12,151 bases of DNA from a bacterium (GTDB lineage Bacteria; Sumerlaeota; Sumerlaeia; UBA8349). The notes beneath the pieces were generated by a model. That model saw only the letters and a list, made by a program, of their open reading frames with translations. It was not told the origin of the DNA and did not search any database. Positions 1-6,349 of the stretch are shown piece by piece (position 1 is the stretch's first letter; every line of letters starts with the position of its first letter). The translations under genes and the position numbers were made by a program. The stretch lies in NCBI GenBank assembly GCA_013203855.1, contig JABMPG010000628.1, positions 1-12,151 of the forward strand. Reading direction: 5' to 3'.

Positions 1-1
1 C

Positions 2-586
2 CCCTACGCCGCCAGCAAGGCCGCCTCGGATCACCTGGTGCGCGCCTGGCATCACACCTACGGCCTGCCGACGGTCACAACGAACTGCTCGAACAACTAC
101 GGTCCTTACCAGTTCCCCGAAAAGCTCATTCCTCTCATGGTCCTGAACGCCTGTGAGCAGAAGCCTTTGCCCCTTTATGGCGACGGGAAGAACGTGCGCG
201 ACTGGCTTTACGTTGAGGACCACTGCCGAGGTATCTGGGCCGCCCTCTCGCGGGGGCGACTCGGCGAGACCTACAACATCGGCGGGCGGTGCGAGAAGAC
301 CAACCTCGAAATCGTCGAAACGATCTGCGCCATTCTGGATCGGAAGCGTCCGCGCCCGGACGGACGTTCGCACAAGGATCTGATCATCTTCGTGAAGGAT
401 CGTCCCGGCCACGACTGGCGCTATGCCATCGATTTCTCGAAAATCGAGACGGAACTGGGCTGGGAGCCGAAGGAGACTTTTGAGACGGGCCTCGAAAAGA
501 CGGTGGACTGGTATCTCGGGCACGAGGAATGGCGGCGGCAGATCGAGGCGGAGAAGTACCGGCGGCAGCGACTTGGCACGCGGTGA
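2..586 (+). CDS. rmlB: dTDP-glucose 4,6-dehydratase, C-terminal part (5' end outside window)
   Basis: RmlB/RfbB is a cytoplasmic NAD-dependent short-chain dehydrogenase that converts dTDP-glucose to dTDP-4-keto-6-deoxyglucose, the second step of dTDP-deoxysugar synthesis. The visible 194 codons are open from the first base and correspond to a little over half of a family member (about 330-360 aa). They begin at the catalytic YxxxK motif (YAASK, bases 5-19). The family blocks NCSNNYGPYQFPEKLIP, GDGKNVRDWLYVEDH and DRPGHDWRYAID follow in order, and the end is charged (EKYRRQR). The true start lies upstream, so the internal GTG at 38 is not a start. rmlA lies downstream, as expected for an rml operon, but an unrelated GxxExxY gene sits between the two. 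The family call is secure; the specific sugar product is unknown. Confidence 0.95.
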   Translation, partial: PYAASKAASDHLVRAWHHTYGLPTVTTNCSNNYGPYQFPEKLIPLMVLNACEQKPLPLYGDGKNVRDWLYVEDHCRGIWAALSRGRLGETYNIGGRCEKTNLEIVETICAILDRKRPRPDGRSHKDLIIFVKDRPGHDWRYAIDFSKIETELGWEPKETFETGLEKTVDWYLGHEEWRRQIEAEKYRRQRLGTR

Positions 587-589
587 TAG

Positions 590-678
590 GCCACAGAGAC
601 GACTTGTCCGCTGTTTTTTGCTCTTGTATCCCCGCCACGACATGTTTTTGAATCGGTGATCTCTGTGCCCTCTGTGGC
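590..678. repeat. CTCTGTG repeats flanking the upstream side of the GxxExxY gene
   Basis: The 121-base gap between rmlB and the next gene holds a near-perfect tandem 9-mer, CTCTGTGCC then CTCTGTGGC (661-669 and 670-678). An exact inverted copy of the second unit, GCCACAGAG, lies at 590-598 just after the rmlB stop. The inverted copies are separated by 71 bases. A 7-base direct repeat CGGTGAT occurs at 581-587 and 654-660, immediately before each set. From memory, sequences of this CACAGAG/CTCTGTG type often accompany GxxExxY genes in environmental bacteria. I read the block as part of that gene's module, but mobility is not proven. Confidence 0.6.
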
Positions 679-707
679 TCACCGGGACGGAAAGCCGGGA
701 AACAAAC

Positions 708-1073
708 ATGAGCGACGACTTGACAGGACGGATCATCGGGGCTGGCATCGAGGTGCACCGGATCCTGGGCCCCGGTCTCCTGGAGTCCATCTACGAGGAA
801 GCCCTCTGCCATGAATTCACGTTGCAGGAGATCCCTTTCGAGCGACAAGTGGAGATCGACGTTCGCTACAAGGACAAGATCATCAAGGGTCAAAGAGTCG
901 ATCTGCTGGTCGGGCGCGAGGTCGTTGTTGAGTTCAAGGCTCTCACGAAAGTGCCGGATGTCGCCACGGCACAAGTGCTGTCCTACCTGAAGGCCACGGG
1001 CTTGAAACGAGGCCTACTCACTAACTTCAATATCCCGAAACTGGCCGATGGCGTAAAGCGACTGTCCATCTGA
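708..1073 (+). CDS. GxxExxY-family protein (PD-(D/E)XK nuclease-like fold)
   Basis: This 121-residue protein matches the GxxExxY family in length and motif: GPGLLESIYEEAL contains G23-x-x-E26-x-x-Y29. The RVDLLVGREVVVEFKA stretch supplies D65, E75 and K77 in the spacing of a PD-(D/E)XK nuclease core, and QVLSYLKATG (about 89-98) is the usual C-terminal block. Its biochemical role is not established; a nuclease-like fold is family knowledge, not an activity I can show. The ATG at 708 is preceded by only a weak purine stretch (GGGAAACAAAC). The gene sits between rmlB and rmlA, has nothing to do with sugar nucleotides, and is preceded by CTCTGTG repeats, so it looks like a cassette dropped into the operon. 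Its motif residues are all present, so it is not obviously decayed. Confidence 0.9.
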   Translation: MSDDLTGRIIGAGIEVHRILGPGLLESIYEEALCHEFTLQEIPFERQVEIDVRYKDKIIKGQRVDLLVGREVVVEFKALTKVPDVATAQVLSYLKATGLKRGLLTNFNIPKLADGVKRLSI

Positions 1074-1100
1074 TTGTTCAGTGCCCAAATCGGAGGCAAC

Positions 1101-2012
1101 ATGAAACGTAAAGGCATTATTCTCGCAGGCGGATCGGGCTCTCGGCTCTTTCCTTTGACCCGTGTGGTCTGCAAGCAGCTCCTGCCCGTGTATGACAAGC
1201 CGATGGTCTACTATCCCCTCTCGGTGCTCATGCTGACCGACGTCCGGGACATTCTGATCATCTCCACGCCCGAGGACCTGCCCGCGTTCGAGCATCTGTT
1301 CGGCGATGGCAGCCGGATCGGTCTGAACATTGTCTATGCCGAGCAACCCCGTCCCGAGGGACTGGCACAGGCCTTCATCATTGGCAAGGAATTCCTGGAC
1401 GGGGCCCCGGCCGTTCTGATTCTTGGCGACAATATGATCTGTGCACAGGATCTGACCCATCTTCTTCGCCAAGCCGACATTCGTAAGCACGGCGCGACCA
1501 TCTTCGGCTATCGCGTCAAGGACCCGAGCCGCTATGGCGTAGTCGAGTTCGACGAAAACAAGAAGGTTCTCTCTATCGAGGAAAAACCTGCTCACCCCCG
1601 CTCGGATTACGCTGTGCCCGGCCTCTACTTCTACGACGAACGCGTCTGCGAGATGGCGGCCTCGCTGATTCCCTCGGCCCGGGGCGAGATCGAGATCACC
1701 GATCTGAATCGTCTCTATCTCAAGGAGGGGAGCCTTCAGATGGAACTGCTGGGGCGCGGCACCATCTGGATGGATATGGGCACTCACGACTCGCTTCTCG
1801 AAGCCGGGTTCTATGTCCATACCATCGAGACCCGACAAGGCCTTCAGATTGCCTGCCCCGAGGAGATCGCCTTTCACAAGGGCTGGGTCGGCCATGAGAT
1901 TATCGAGGAAGAAATCAGCCGCCTGGGGCGGACCGATTATGCCGGATACCTGAAAGAGATGCTGGAGGACGACCTGGCCCACCGAGGCCGGCGGGTTCCT
2001 CAATCGGAATAG
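1101..2012 (+). CDS. rmlA: glucose-1-phosphate thymidylyltransferase
   Basis: RmlA/RfbA joins dTTP and glucose-1-phosphate to make dTDP-glucose, the first step of the pathway that RmlB continues, in the cytoplasm. The 303-residue product has family length. It carries the nucleotide-binding signature GGSGSRLFPLT (residues 10-20), KQLLPVYDKPMVYYPLS, the Mg-binding GDN (D110), EEKP (160-163) and WMDMGTHDSLLEA with D225. The start chosen is ATG 1101, with CGGAGG at 1091-1096 as ribosome binding site; a longer frame opens at TTG 1074 but has no site. Two motif positions differ from the usual form: VVCKQ where most members have SKQ, and GDNMICAQ where most have GDNIFYG. The gene follows the GxxExxY gene by 27 bases and precedes the glycosyltransferase by 10, so co-transcription is likely. 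Confidence 0.96.
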   Translation: MKRKGIILAGGSGSRLFPLTRVVCKQLLPVYDKPMVYYPLSVLMLTDVRDILIISTPEDLPAFEHLFGDGSRIGLNIVYAEQPRPEGLAQAFIIGKEFLDGAPAVLILGDNMICAQDLTHLLRQADIRKHGATIFGYRVKDPSRYGVVEFDENKKVLSIEEKPAHPRSDYAVPGLYFYDERVCEMAASLIPSARGEIEITDLNRLYLKEGSLQMELLGRGTIWMDMGTHDSLLEAGFYVHTIETRQGLQIACPEEIAFHKGWVGHEIIEEEISRLGRTDYAGYLKEMLEDDLAHRGRRVPQSE

Positions 2013-2022
2013 CCCTCCCTTC

Positions 2023-3216
2023 GTGCCTGAATCGCTTTCCATCGCCCATGTTCTCGGATACCTCGCCGCGCGATTTGGCGGGCCACCCCAAGTTGCCTTC
2101 TCTCTCGGCCACGAACAGCGTCGGCGGGGGGGCGATATCTCCTGGTGGGGCTCGGGCGATGAGTTGGACCGGGTCGAACTGGCCACGGAGCCCGATGCGC
2201 AGCTGTTCGACGTTACTTGGCCCAAGGGTTGGTACCGTTGCCCCGAGCTCGGCCGCGAACTGGCCGCCCGCGCCAGCCGATTCGACCTCTTTCACATCCA
2301 CGAGGTCTGGTCCTACCCCCAGTACGCTGCGACCCGAATCGCTCGGCGCAAGGGTATCCCTTATGTCCTGACCCCCCACGGTCTTCTCGAGCCATGGAAA
2401 TTCAAAGGCAAGGCTTTCAAGAAGAGAGGCTATCTCGCGCTGATGGGCGGAGGCATGCTTCAGGGCGCGGCCTGTCTGCACGCCATCACCCCGCTCGAAG
2501 TTGATGGCCTTCGCCGTAGCGGCTACAAAGGCCCCGTCTGTATCATCCCGAACGGCGTCGATTTTGCCGAGTTCGAGACGCTGCCCGATCGCGCGGAAGC
2601 CGAGGAGCGGTGGCCCGAGTTGAAGGGACGTCGCGTCGCGCTCTTCCTGTCCCGCCTCAGCCGGGAGAAGGGTCTGGAGGAGTTGCTTCCGGCCTGGGCC
2701 GAGCTCACACGGAAGCCGAGCTATGGCGACTGCCTTCTCGTCCTCGCCGGACCCGATTTTCGGGGTTATCGCGTGGTCGCTGAGGCACTTGTGGAGAAAC
2801 TGGGGTTAGCGGGCAAGGTGCTTTTCACCGGCATGGTTCGCGGTCGCGAGAAGATGTCTCTTCTCGCGCGTGCCGATGTTTACAGCCTGCCTTCCCACAG
2901 CGAGGGCTTCAGCATGTCGATTTTGGAAAACATGGCAGCGGGCACTCCTGTCGTCATCACCACGGGCTGCAACTTTCCCGAGGTGGCGGGCGCCCGAGCG
3001 GGCGAGGTCGTGTCGCCCGAATCAGGTCCGCTTCGCGAATCGCTGGCCCGGATTCTCGATCTATCCGAGGCGCAGCGCGAGGAAATGGGCCGCCGGGGCC
3101 GTGACCTGGTCCGCGCAGGCTACACGTGGGAACAGGCTGCCCGGAAAATGGTCACCGTCTACCGGCTTATTCTTGAAGGTCAGCCCGTGCCCGAGTATCC
3201 CGAGGCGGCGAAGTAG
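2023..3216 (+). CDS. glycosyltransferase family 4 (GT-B fold)
   Basis: A retaining GT-B glycosyltransferase that probably transfers a sugar from a nucleotide donor onto a growing surface polysaccharide or lipid-linked glycan at the inner face of the membrane. The 397-residue protein has an N-terminal acceptor half with RFGGPPQVAFSL (17-28) and TPHGLLEPWK (H119). The linker IIPNGVD (N177) and the C-terminal nucleotide-sugar half follow, with SRLSREKG (R211, K216) and the EX7E motif EGFSMSILE (E294, E302). It begins at GTG 2023, ten bases after rmlA. No clear Shine-Dalgarno is visible, so translation may be coupled to rmlA. The 3' end converges on the RmlC-like gene with five bases between. Donor and acceptor cannot be read from sequence; adjacency to rml genes suggests, without proof, a dTDP-sugar-containing glycan. 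Confidence 0.93.
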   Translation: MPESLSIAHVLGYLAARFGGPPQVAFSLGHEQRRRGGDISWWGSGDELDRVELATEPDAQLFDVTWPKGWYRCPELGRELAARASRFDLFHIHEVWSYPQYAATRIARRKGIPYVLTPHGLLEPWKFKGKAFKKRGYLALMGGGMLQGAACLHAITPLEVDGLRRSGYKGPVCIIPNGVDFAEFETLPDRAEAEERWPELKGRRVALFLSRLSREKGLEELLPAWAELTRKPSYGDCLLVLAGPDFRGYRVVAEALVEKLGLAGKVLFTGMVRGREKMSLLARADVYSLPSHSEGFSMSILENMAAGTPVVITTGCNFPEVAGARAGEVVSPESGPLRESLARILDLSEAQREEMGRRGRDLVRAGYTWEQAARKMVTVYRLILEGQPVPEYPEAAK

Positions 3217-3223
3217 CCGCCTC
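3202..3223. terminator. GC-rich hairpin shared by two convergent stop codons
   Basis: A perfect 8-bp stem GAGGCGGC (3202-3209) and GCCGCCTC (3216-3223) closes a 6-base loop, GAAGTA. The hairpin contains or touches the stop codons of both the glycosyltransferase (TAG 3214-3216) and the convergent RmlC-like gene (TCA on + at 3222-3224). Its symmetry lets it act in both directions. There is no U-tract on either side, so it may be a weak or factor-assisted terminator, or coincidence in GC-rich DNA. Confidence 0.45.
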
Positions 3224-3692
3224 AGCCGTCCTTGCGCGACCAGTCGTAGGGGACAGTGCCGTCGTGGGGATCGACGCGATATTCGTCGGGTTCCTTGTAG
3301 TTGTACGGTTCGCTGCAGCAGTTGACGAGAAAGGCCGGTTCCGAGCCAATGCCCTTCATTCCGTGGAGCACGCCGGGCGGGATGACGAGCAGGATGGGGT
3401 TCTGCTCGCCCATGAAAAACTCGTTGACCGTCCCGCGGGTGGGGGAGTCCTCGCGGTCGTCATAGAGGGCCACCTTCATCATACCCTTGACGATGACGAA
3501 ATGGTCGGTCTGCTTCTTGTGATAGTGCCAGCCCTTGACCACGCCGGGGTAGGCCGTCGTTGCGTAAACCTGTCCGAACTTCTGAAAGAACGGGTCGTCG
3601 CATCGGAGCATTTCCATGAGAAAGCCCCGTTCGTCTGGGATGACTTTGAGGCGTTTGATCTGCACTCCATCGATCATGGGGGAAGCGGCCAT
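3222..3692 (-). CDS. RmlC-like cupin, dTDP-4-dehydrorhamnose 3,5-epimerase family (short form)
   Basis: The 156-residue protein is a single cupin related to dTDP-4-keto-6-deoxyglucose 3,5-epimerase, which would act on the RmlB product. IPDERGFLMEML (18-29) matches the RmlC DERGFF start. VVKGWHYHKKQ carries H56 at the catalytic histidine of the LRGLHYQ motif, and IPPGVLHGM carries H110, matching PEGFAHGF. The region C125 to Y138 resembles the C-terminal KCTDYY block. The start is ATG at 3692, with AAAGGA about six bases upstream; a longer frame opens far upstream but that extension is arginine-rich and unlike the family. True RmlC is about 180-190 aa, and this form is shorter, so it may be a ketoisomerase or carbohydrate-binding relative instead. 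It lies opposite to rmlBA and therefore has its own promoter. Confidence 0.82.
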   Translation of the reverse strand: MAASPMIDGVQIKRLKVIPDERGFLMEMLRCDDPFFQKFGQVYATTAYPGVVKGWHYHKKQTDHFVIVKGMMKVALYDDREDSPTRGTVNEFFMGEQNPILLVIPPGVLHGMKGIGSEPAFLVNCCSEPYNYKEPDEYRVDPHDGTVPYDWSRKDG

Positions 3693-3781
3693 AGCAGGTC
3701 CTTTTCGGAGGGAGTAAGGTGGCCAGGCGACGGCCGTGGAACAGGGGTTATCTTGCCCCCGATGACGCCGATCCGCAACCG

Positions 3782-3794
3782 AAAAGGCCCTTTT
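3782..3794. repeat. 13-base odd palindrome between divergent genes
   Basis: AAAAGG and CCTTTT flank one central C. The site lies in the 209-base space between the RmlC-like gene (-) and the membrane/SGNH gene (+), a position where an operator could serve both. A one-base loop cannot form a hairpin, so if functional it would be a protein-binding site. Chance occurrence is possible. Confidence 0.25.
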
Positions 3795-3819
3795 GAGCCT
3801 TCGAGATCGTGCGCGGGCG

Positions 3820-3848
3820 TTGATTCGCGCCACTCGATCCATTAGGAT
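3820..3848 (+). promoter_or_regulatory. possible sigma70-type promoter for the membrane/SGNH gene
   Basis: TTGATT (3820-3825) and TAGGAT (3843-3848) are separated by exactly 17 bases and sit about 55 bases before the GTG start at 3902. Each box matches consensus at four of six positions, so this is a modest candidate. Confidence 0.3.
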
Positions 3849-3901
3849 GAGGGCCGTCTTGTCTCTTTCGTCAGGGAGGCGCAGTCTCGAGGAGTGAACT
3901 A

Positions 3902-4264
3902 GTGAGGGAACCCTATCCCGATGCGAACAGTTCCGGCTCCCGCTGGCAGATACGCCTGGGGACCGTCCTGTTTTGGTCTCAGGTCGCCGTCGCGTTGGTG
4001 TTCGGCGTCGGTCTCGCATATATCGGTCTGGCCCGCGAGCGCTATCCCCTGCCCGCTTCGCTCTCCCTTGTCAGTTTGCTCGCGGGCGTGGTCCTCATCG
4101 GCTGGCAGGCCCTGCGTCTGGCGGCGTGGCGGTATCGGGAGCGACGGCAAGGGCTGTGTGATCGGGCTCTCAAGGCGACCCTTGGCCTGAATTCCCGTCG
4201 TGATCCTTCTGGCCGGGGGCGAACTCGCGGCCCGGCTCTGGCACACGCCTTCAACTCTCTTTGA
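3902..4264 (+). CDS. membrane N-terminal segment of a frameshifted SGNH protein
   Basis: The frame starts at GTG 3902 with GAGGAG (3889-3894) seven bases upstream. Two hydrophobic helices are clear: about residues 18-43 (LGTVLFWSQVAVALVFGVGL core) and about 50-76 (LPASLSLVSLLAGVVLIGW core), the second followed by arginine-rich WRYRERR. Up to residue 96 the sequence is membrane-protein-like. After that it becomes NSRRDPSGRGRTRGP and soon stops. The + frame that takes over at base 4191 reads IPVVILLAGGELAARLW, which completes a third helix after ALKATLGL, and leads straight into the SGNH domain. I therefore read this as the 5' part of one 515-residue membrane-anchored protein interrupted by a +1 shift at about 4190. 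The alternative is a separate 120-aa two-helix protein overlapping the next gene. Confidence 0.6.
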   Translation: MREPYPDANSSGSRWQIRLGTVLFWSQVAVALVFGVGLAYIGLARERYPLPASLSLVSLLAGVVLIGWQALRLAAWRYRERRQGLCDRALKATLGLNSRRDPSGRGRTRGPALAHAFNSL

Positions 4265-5450
4265 GCGCGAACCGGCCGACACTCTTCAGGCCTTCTACCA
4301 GCCCCACCGCCTCCGCCAGATCCGCGAGACCGGTCAGGGCTTCGGGCAGCTGAACAACTATGCTTTTCGCAGTCGTCCTTTCGATTTTGAGAAGGGGCCG
4401 GATGAATTTCGGATCATCATCATCGGCGGCTCCTTCGCTACCGGCTCCTGGGCCGCCGAGATGGAGAACACTCCCGCGGCTGCTCTCGAGTCCGCCCTGC
4501 GCGATCCCGTGCGCGAACTTCTGGGCAAGGAACTGGTTGTCTATTGTCTGGCCGAGAGCTCCGACGACATCGAAGATGAGGCGTTCTGGCTCGTCAAACT
4601 TGGGTTCGCCCTTCAGCCTGACCTGGTTCTGTCCGTCACCGGCTATAACAACATGATGCACGGCCTCGTCGATTACTGGGACTTTTCGAGCGGCGGCCGG
4701 CGCTTCGAGCGGCCCGGGATCGCGATCAACCCCCTCAAGGACCGGTCCTGGCGTGAGGCTTGGCTGGAACTTGAGAACAAGGCGCGCAACGCCTTGGTCG
4801 AGGAATCCGCCCTCATCGCTTTCGTACGAGACATGAAAAGCCCCCGGAATGAGGAGAGCCAAGACGCGGCTCCGTCTCCCAATCCGAATGTTCCCACGCC
4901 GGAAGTCCTGGCCCGGCATTTGGAGAATCTCAAGAAATATGGCCGCCCCGACCCGCCCCCCTGGCTTCCCGCCCGGCGCTTTCGCGATGCCGCCGCAGAC
5001 GTCGCGGAGCTGTGCCGTCAGCGTGGGGTAGACTACGCTGTCGTCATCCAACCCTTCCGAGGTTGCGGCGCTGCTATGATGGCCTCACTGCCCCGCGATG
5101 GCTCCCGCGACGACCGCGAACAGGTTCTCTATCGCACTCTCATGCAGGTCCTCGAAGACCAGCCGCTTCCCTGCGTGGTCTGGGACAGCAACCCCACCGT
5201 CACCGACCCCCTCGAAGCGGCTAGCGCTTTCGCCGACCCTTGCCACCTGTGGGACCATGGATTCGAGATGTTCAATGCGGCGATGGGGGAGTGGGTGGGG
5301 GATCACCTGGTCGAAACGGACGCGATTTCTTCATCGGACAGCGCCCGGTCCCAGGCTTGGAAGTCGTCGATTTTGAATTTTCCGAAGATGGAGCGGTTGG
5401 CGGCGGTGGTTCCTATGAGGATGGTCGAGCGGGGGGAGTCTTCGAGGTAG
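4200..5450 (+). CDS. SGNH/GDSL-hydrolase-like protein, probably membrane anchored
   Basis: The protein has SGNH-superfamily features: IIIIGGSFATG with nucleophile S78 in block I, TGYNNMMHG with N150/N151 at the block III asparagine, and DPCHLWDHG with D346 and H349 as the catalytic Asp-x-x-His of block V. Such proteins are esterases or acyl-group-handling enzymes; next to polysaccharide genes, a role in glycan deacylation or acylation is reasonable inference. The GTG at 4200 has no ribosome binding site, and the preceding in-frame stop is at 4188-4190. The frame from 4191 completes the membrane helix encoded from 3902, so the true start is probably GTG 3902 through a frameshift. The catalytic domain should end near residue 368. 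The last ~45 residues are encoded antisense to the LamG gene and look like readthrough. Confidence 0.75.
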   Translation: MILLAGGELAARLWHTPSTLFEREPADTLQAFYQPHRLRQIRETGQGFGQLNNYAFRSRPFDFEKGPDEFRIIIIGGSFATGSWAAEMENTPAAALESALRDPVRELLGKELVVYCLAESSDDIEDEAFWLVKLGFALQPDLVLSVTGYNNMMHGLVDYWDFSSGGRRFERPGIAINPLKDRSWREAWLELENKARNALVEESALIAFVRDMKSPRNEESQDAAPSPNPNVPTPEVLARHLENLKKYGRPDPPPWLPARRFRDAAADVAELCRQRGVDYAVVIQPFRGCGAAMMASLPRDGSRDDREQVLYRTLMQVLEDQPLPCVVWDSNPTVTDPLEAASAFADPCHLWDHGFEMFNAAMGEWVGDHLVETDAISSSDSARSQAWKSSILNFPKMERLAAVVPMRMVERGESSR

Positions 5451-6097
5451 AAGGGCTGGCGGAGGCGTCCGCTGGATTTCTGCAGGACGGTCTTTCCGTC
5501 GACGAGGTAGGTCACTTCTGTGCCCCTGCGGCGGATCACGTAGTGGCGCCACTGGCCGTCGGCTTGGTTGTTCAGGTTCAAGGGGAGGCTCCAGGCGCCG
5601 TAGCGTACGCCGATCTGGAACTGGAGGCTTCCCTGGAGTTTCTTGATATAGACGCTGCGCATTTCGTCGCGGTCGGGGTCGTAGCTGGTTTGTTCGAAGA
5701 TCGGATAGAGCAGGAGGCGCGGGCCTTCTTTGAGTGCGATCCATGTGGCCAGGGTGAAGTCGCCTTTGAAGACCTGCTGCGCCCAGGTGTGTGTGTCGTC
5801 CTCGATGTACATCGTTTCGCCGTCGAGCTGGATGGCGTTGCCGACGATGCCTTCGACCGAGTGATCTTCGGTTTTCACCGGTCCGCTGGTGGAGAGGAGC
5901 ATCTGGTCGTAGTTGTGGGCGGCGTCCTTGAGGACGTCGGTGCCATCGGATTCGTCGAAGGTCAGGTGAATCACCGGTCCGGCGTCGGCCGCTTCGGCGG
6001 TGGCAACGGTCTCGGCTGGCTCTTCGTCCTTCTGGCAAGCGGTAAGGGCCAGGAGGCCGATGAGGAGGAATGCGAGAATCGGTGTGTATTGCCGCAT
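5303..6097 (-). CDS. LamG-domain lipoprotein
   Basis: The 264-residue product begins with a lipoprotein signal: MRQYTP, a hydrophobic run, and the lipobox LTAC with Cys21 as lipidation site. Gln at +2 suggests outer-membrane sorting under the usual rule. An acidic/Ala-Thr linker (22-43) leads into one concanavalin A-like/LamG domain (about 44-262). It starts VIHLTFDES, contains FTLATWIALKEG and WRHYVIRRRGTEVTYLVDGK, and ends KIDDFQAWDRALSDEEI, all typical LamG landmarks. Such domains bind glycans or proteins; no catalytic motif is seen. The start chosen is ATG 6097, with GAAGGAG about nine bases upstream; the longer frame to 6184 would put basic residues before the signal. The gene lies 252 bases downstream of the UroD-like gene on the same strand and its 3' end overlaps the convergent SGNH frame. 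Confidence 0.88.
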   Translation of the reverse strand: MRQYTPILAFLLIGLLALTACQKDEEPAETVATAEAADAGPVIHLTFDESDGTDVLKDAAHNYDQMLLSTSGPVKTEDHSVEGIVGNAIQLDGETMYIEDDTHTWAQQVFKGDFTLATWIALKEGPRLLLYPIFEQTSYDPDRDEMRSVYIKKLQGSLQFQIGVRYGAWSLPLNLNNQADGQWRHYVIRRRGTEVTYLVDGKTVLQKSSGRLRQPFYLEDSPRSTILIGTTAANRSIFGKFKIDDFQAWDRALSDEEIASVSTR

Positions 6098-6155
6098 GGG
6101 GTGCTGCTCCTTCTTTCGGAATCGCTCCGGCCGATTTCCGCCGGTCATGGCCAAA

Positions 6156-6184
6156 ATTCGACCACACCCTTTCCTTCTTCTCAA
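6156..6184 (-). promoter_or_regulatory. possible promoter for the LamG lipoprotein gene
   Basis: Read on the - strand, TTGAGA (6184-6179) and TCGAAT (6161-6156) are separated by 17 bases and end about 58 bases before the ATG at 6097. The -35 matches consensus at five of six positions and the -10 at four. An imperfect stem-loop (ACCCTTTCC at 6166-6174 with GGGAAAAGGGT at 6185-6195) overlaps it. The rest of 6098-6349 shows only a 7-base direct repeat CATGGGT (6311-6317, 6331-6337), and no gene is visible there. Confidence 0.28.
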
Positions 6185-6349
6185 GGGAAAAGGGTTTTCG
6201 CGTTTTCGTGTCTCGATCCTTTACGGGTGAGACGAGGCGGTGCGCGTGGGGCTGGCGGAGGAGGCGATGGGGGCCTGTGCGAGCGCCATCGGAGCGAATT
6301 CCCGTCTGTTCATGGGTCATCCTCTGTCCACATGGGTTTTCAGATATCC

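Noticed and set aside
1014..2225. 403-codon open frame on the - strand
   Set aside because: It lies antisense to rmlA, which has strong family motifs. The product shows no recognisable domain and arises from high-GC codon bias.
4181..4193. Programmed +1 frameshifting at the SGNH gene
   Set aside because: The CTT-GGC-CTG-A-ATT context lacks a known slippery codon with a stop or rare codon in the shifted-from frame, so mutation or sequencing error is simpler.
6166..6195. Imperfect stem-loop ACCCTTTCC / GGGAAAAGGGT as a terminator for the UroD-like gene
   Set aside because: There is one bulged base, no T-tract follows it in the - direction, and it lies about 155 bases beyond the stop. The T-run on the + side has no + gene upstream to terminate.
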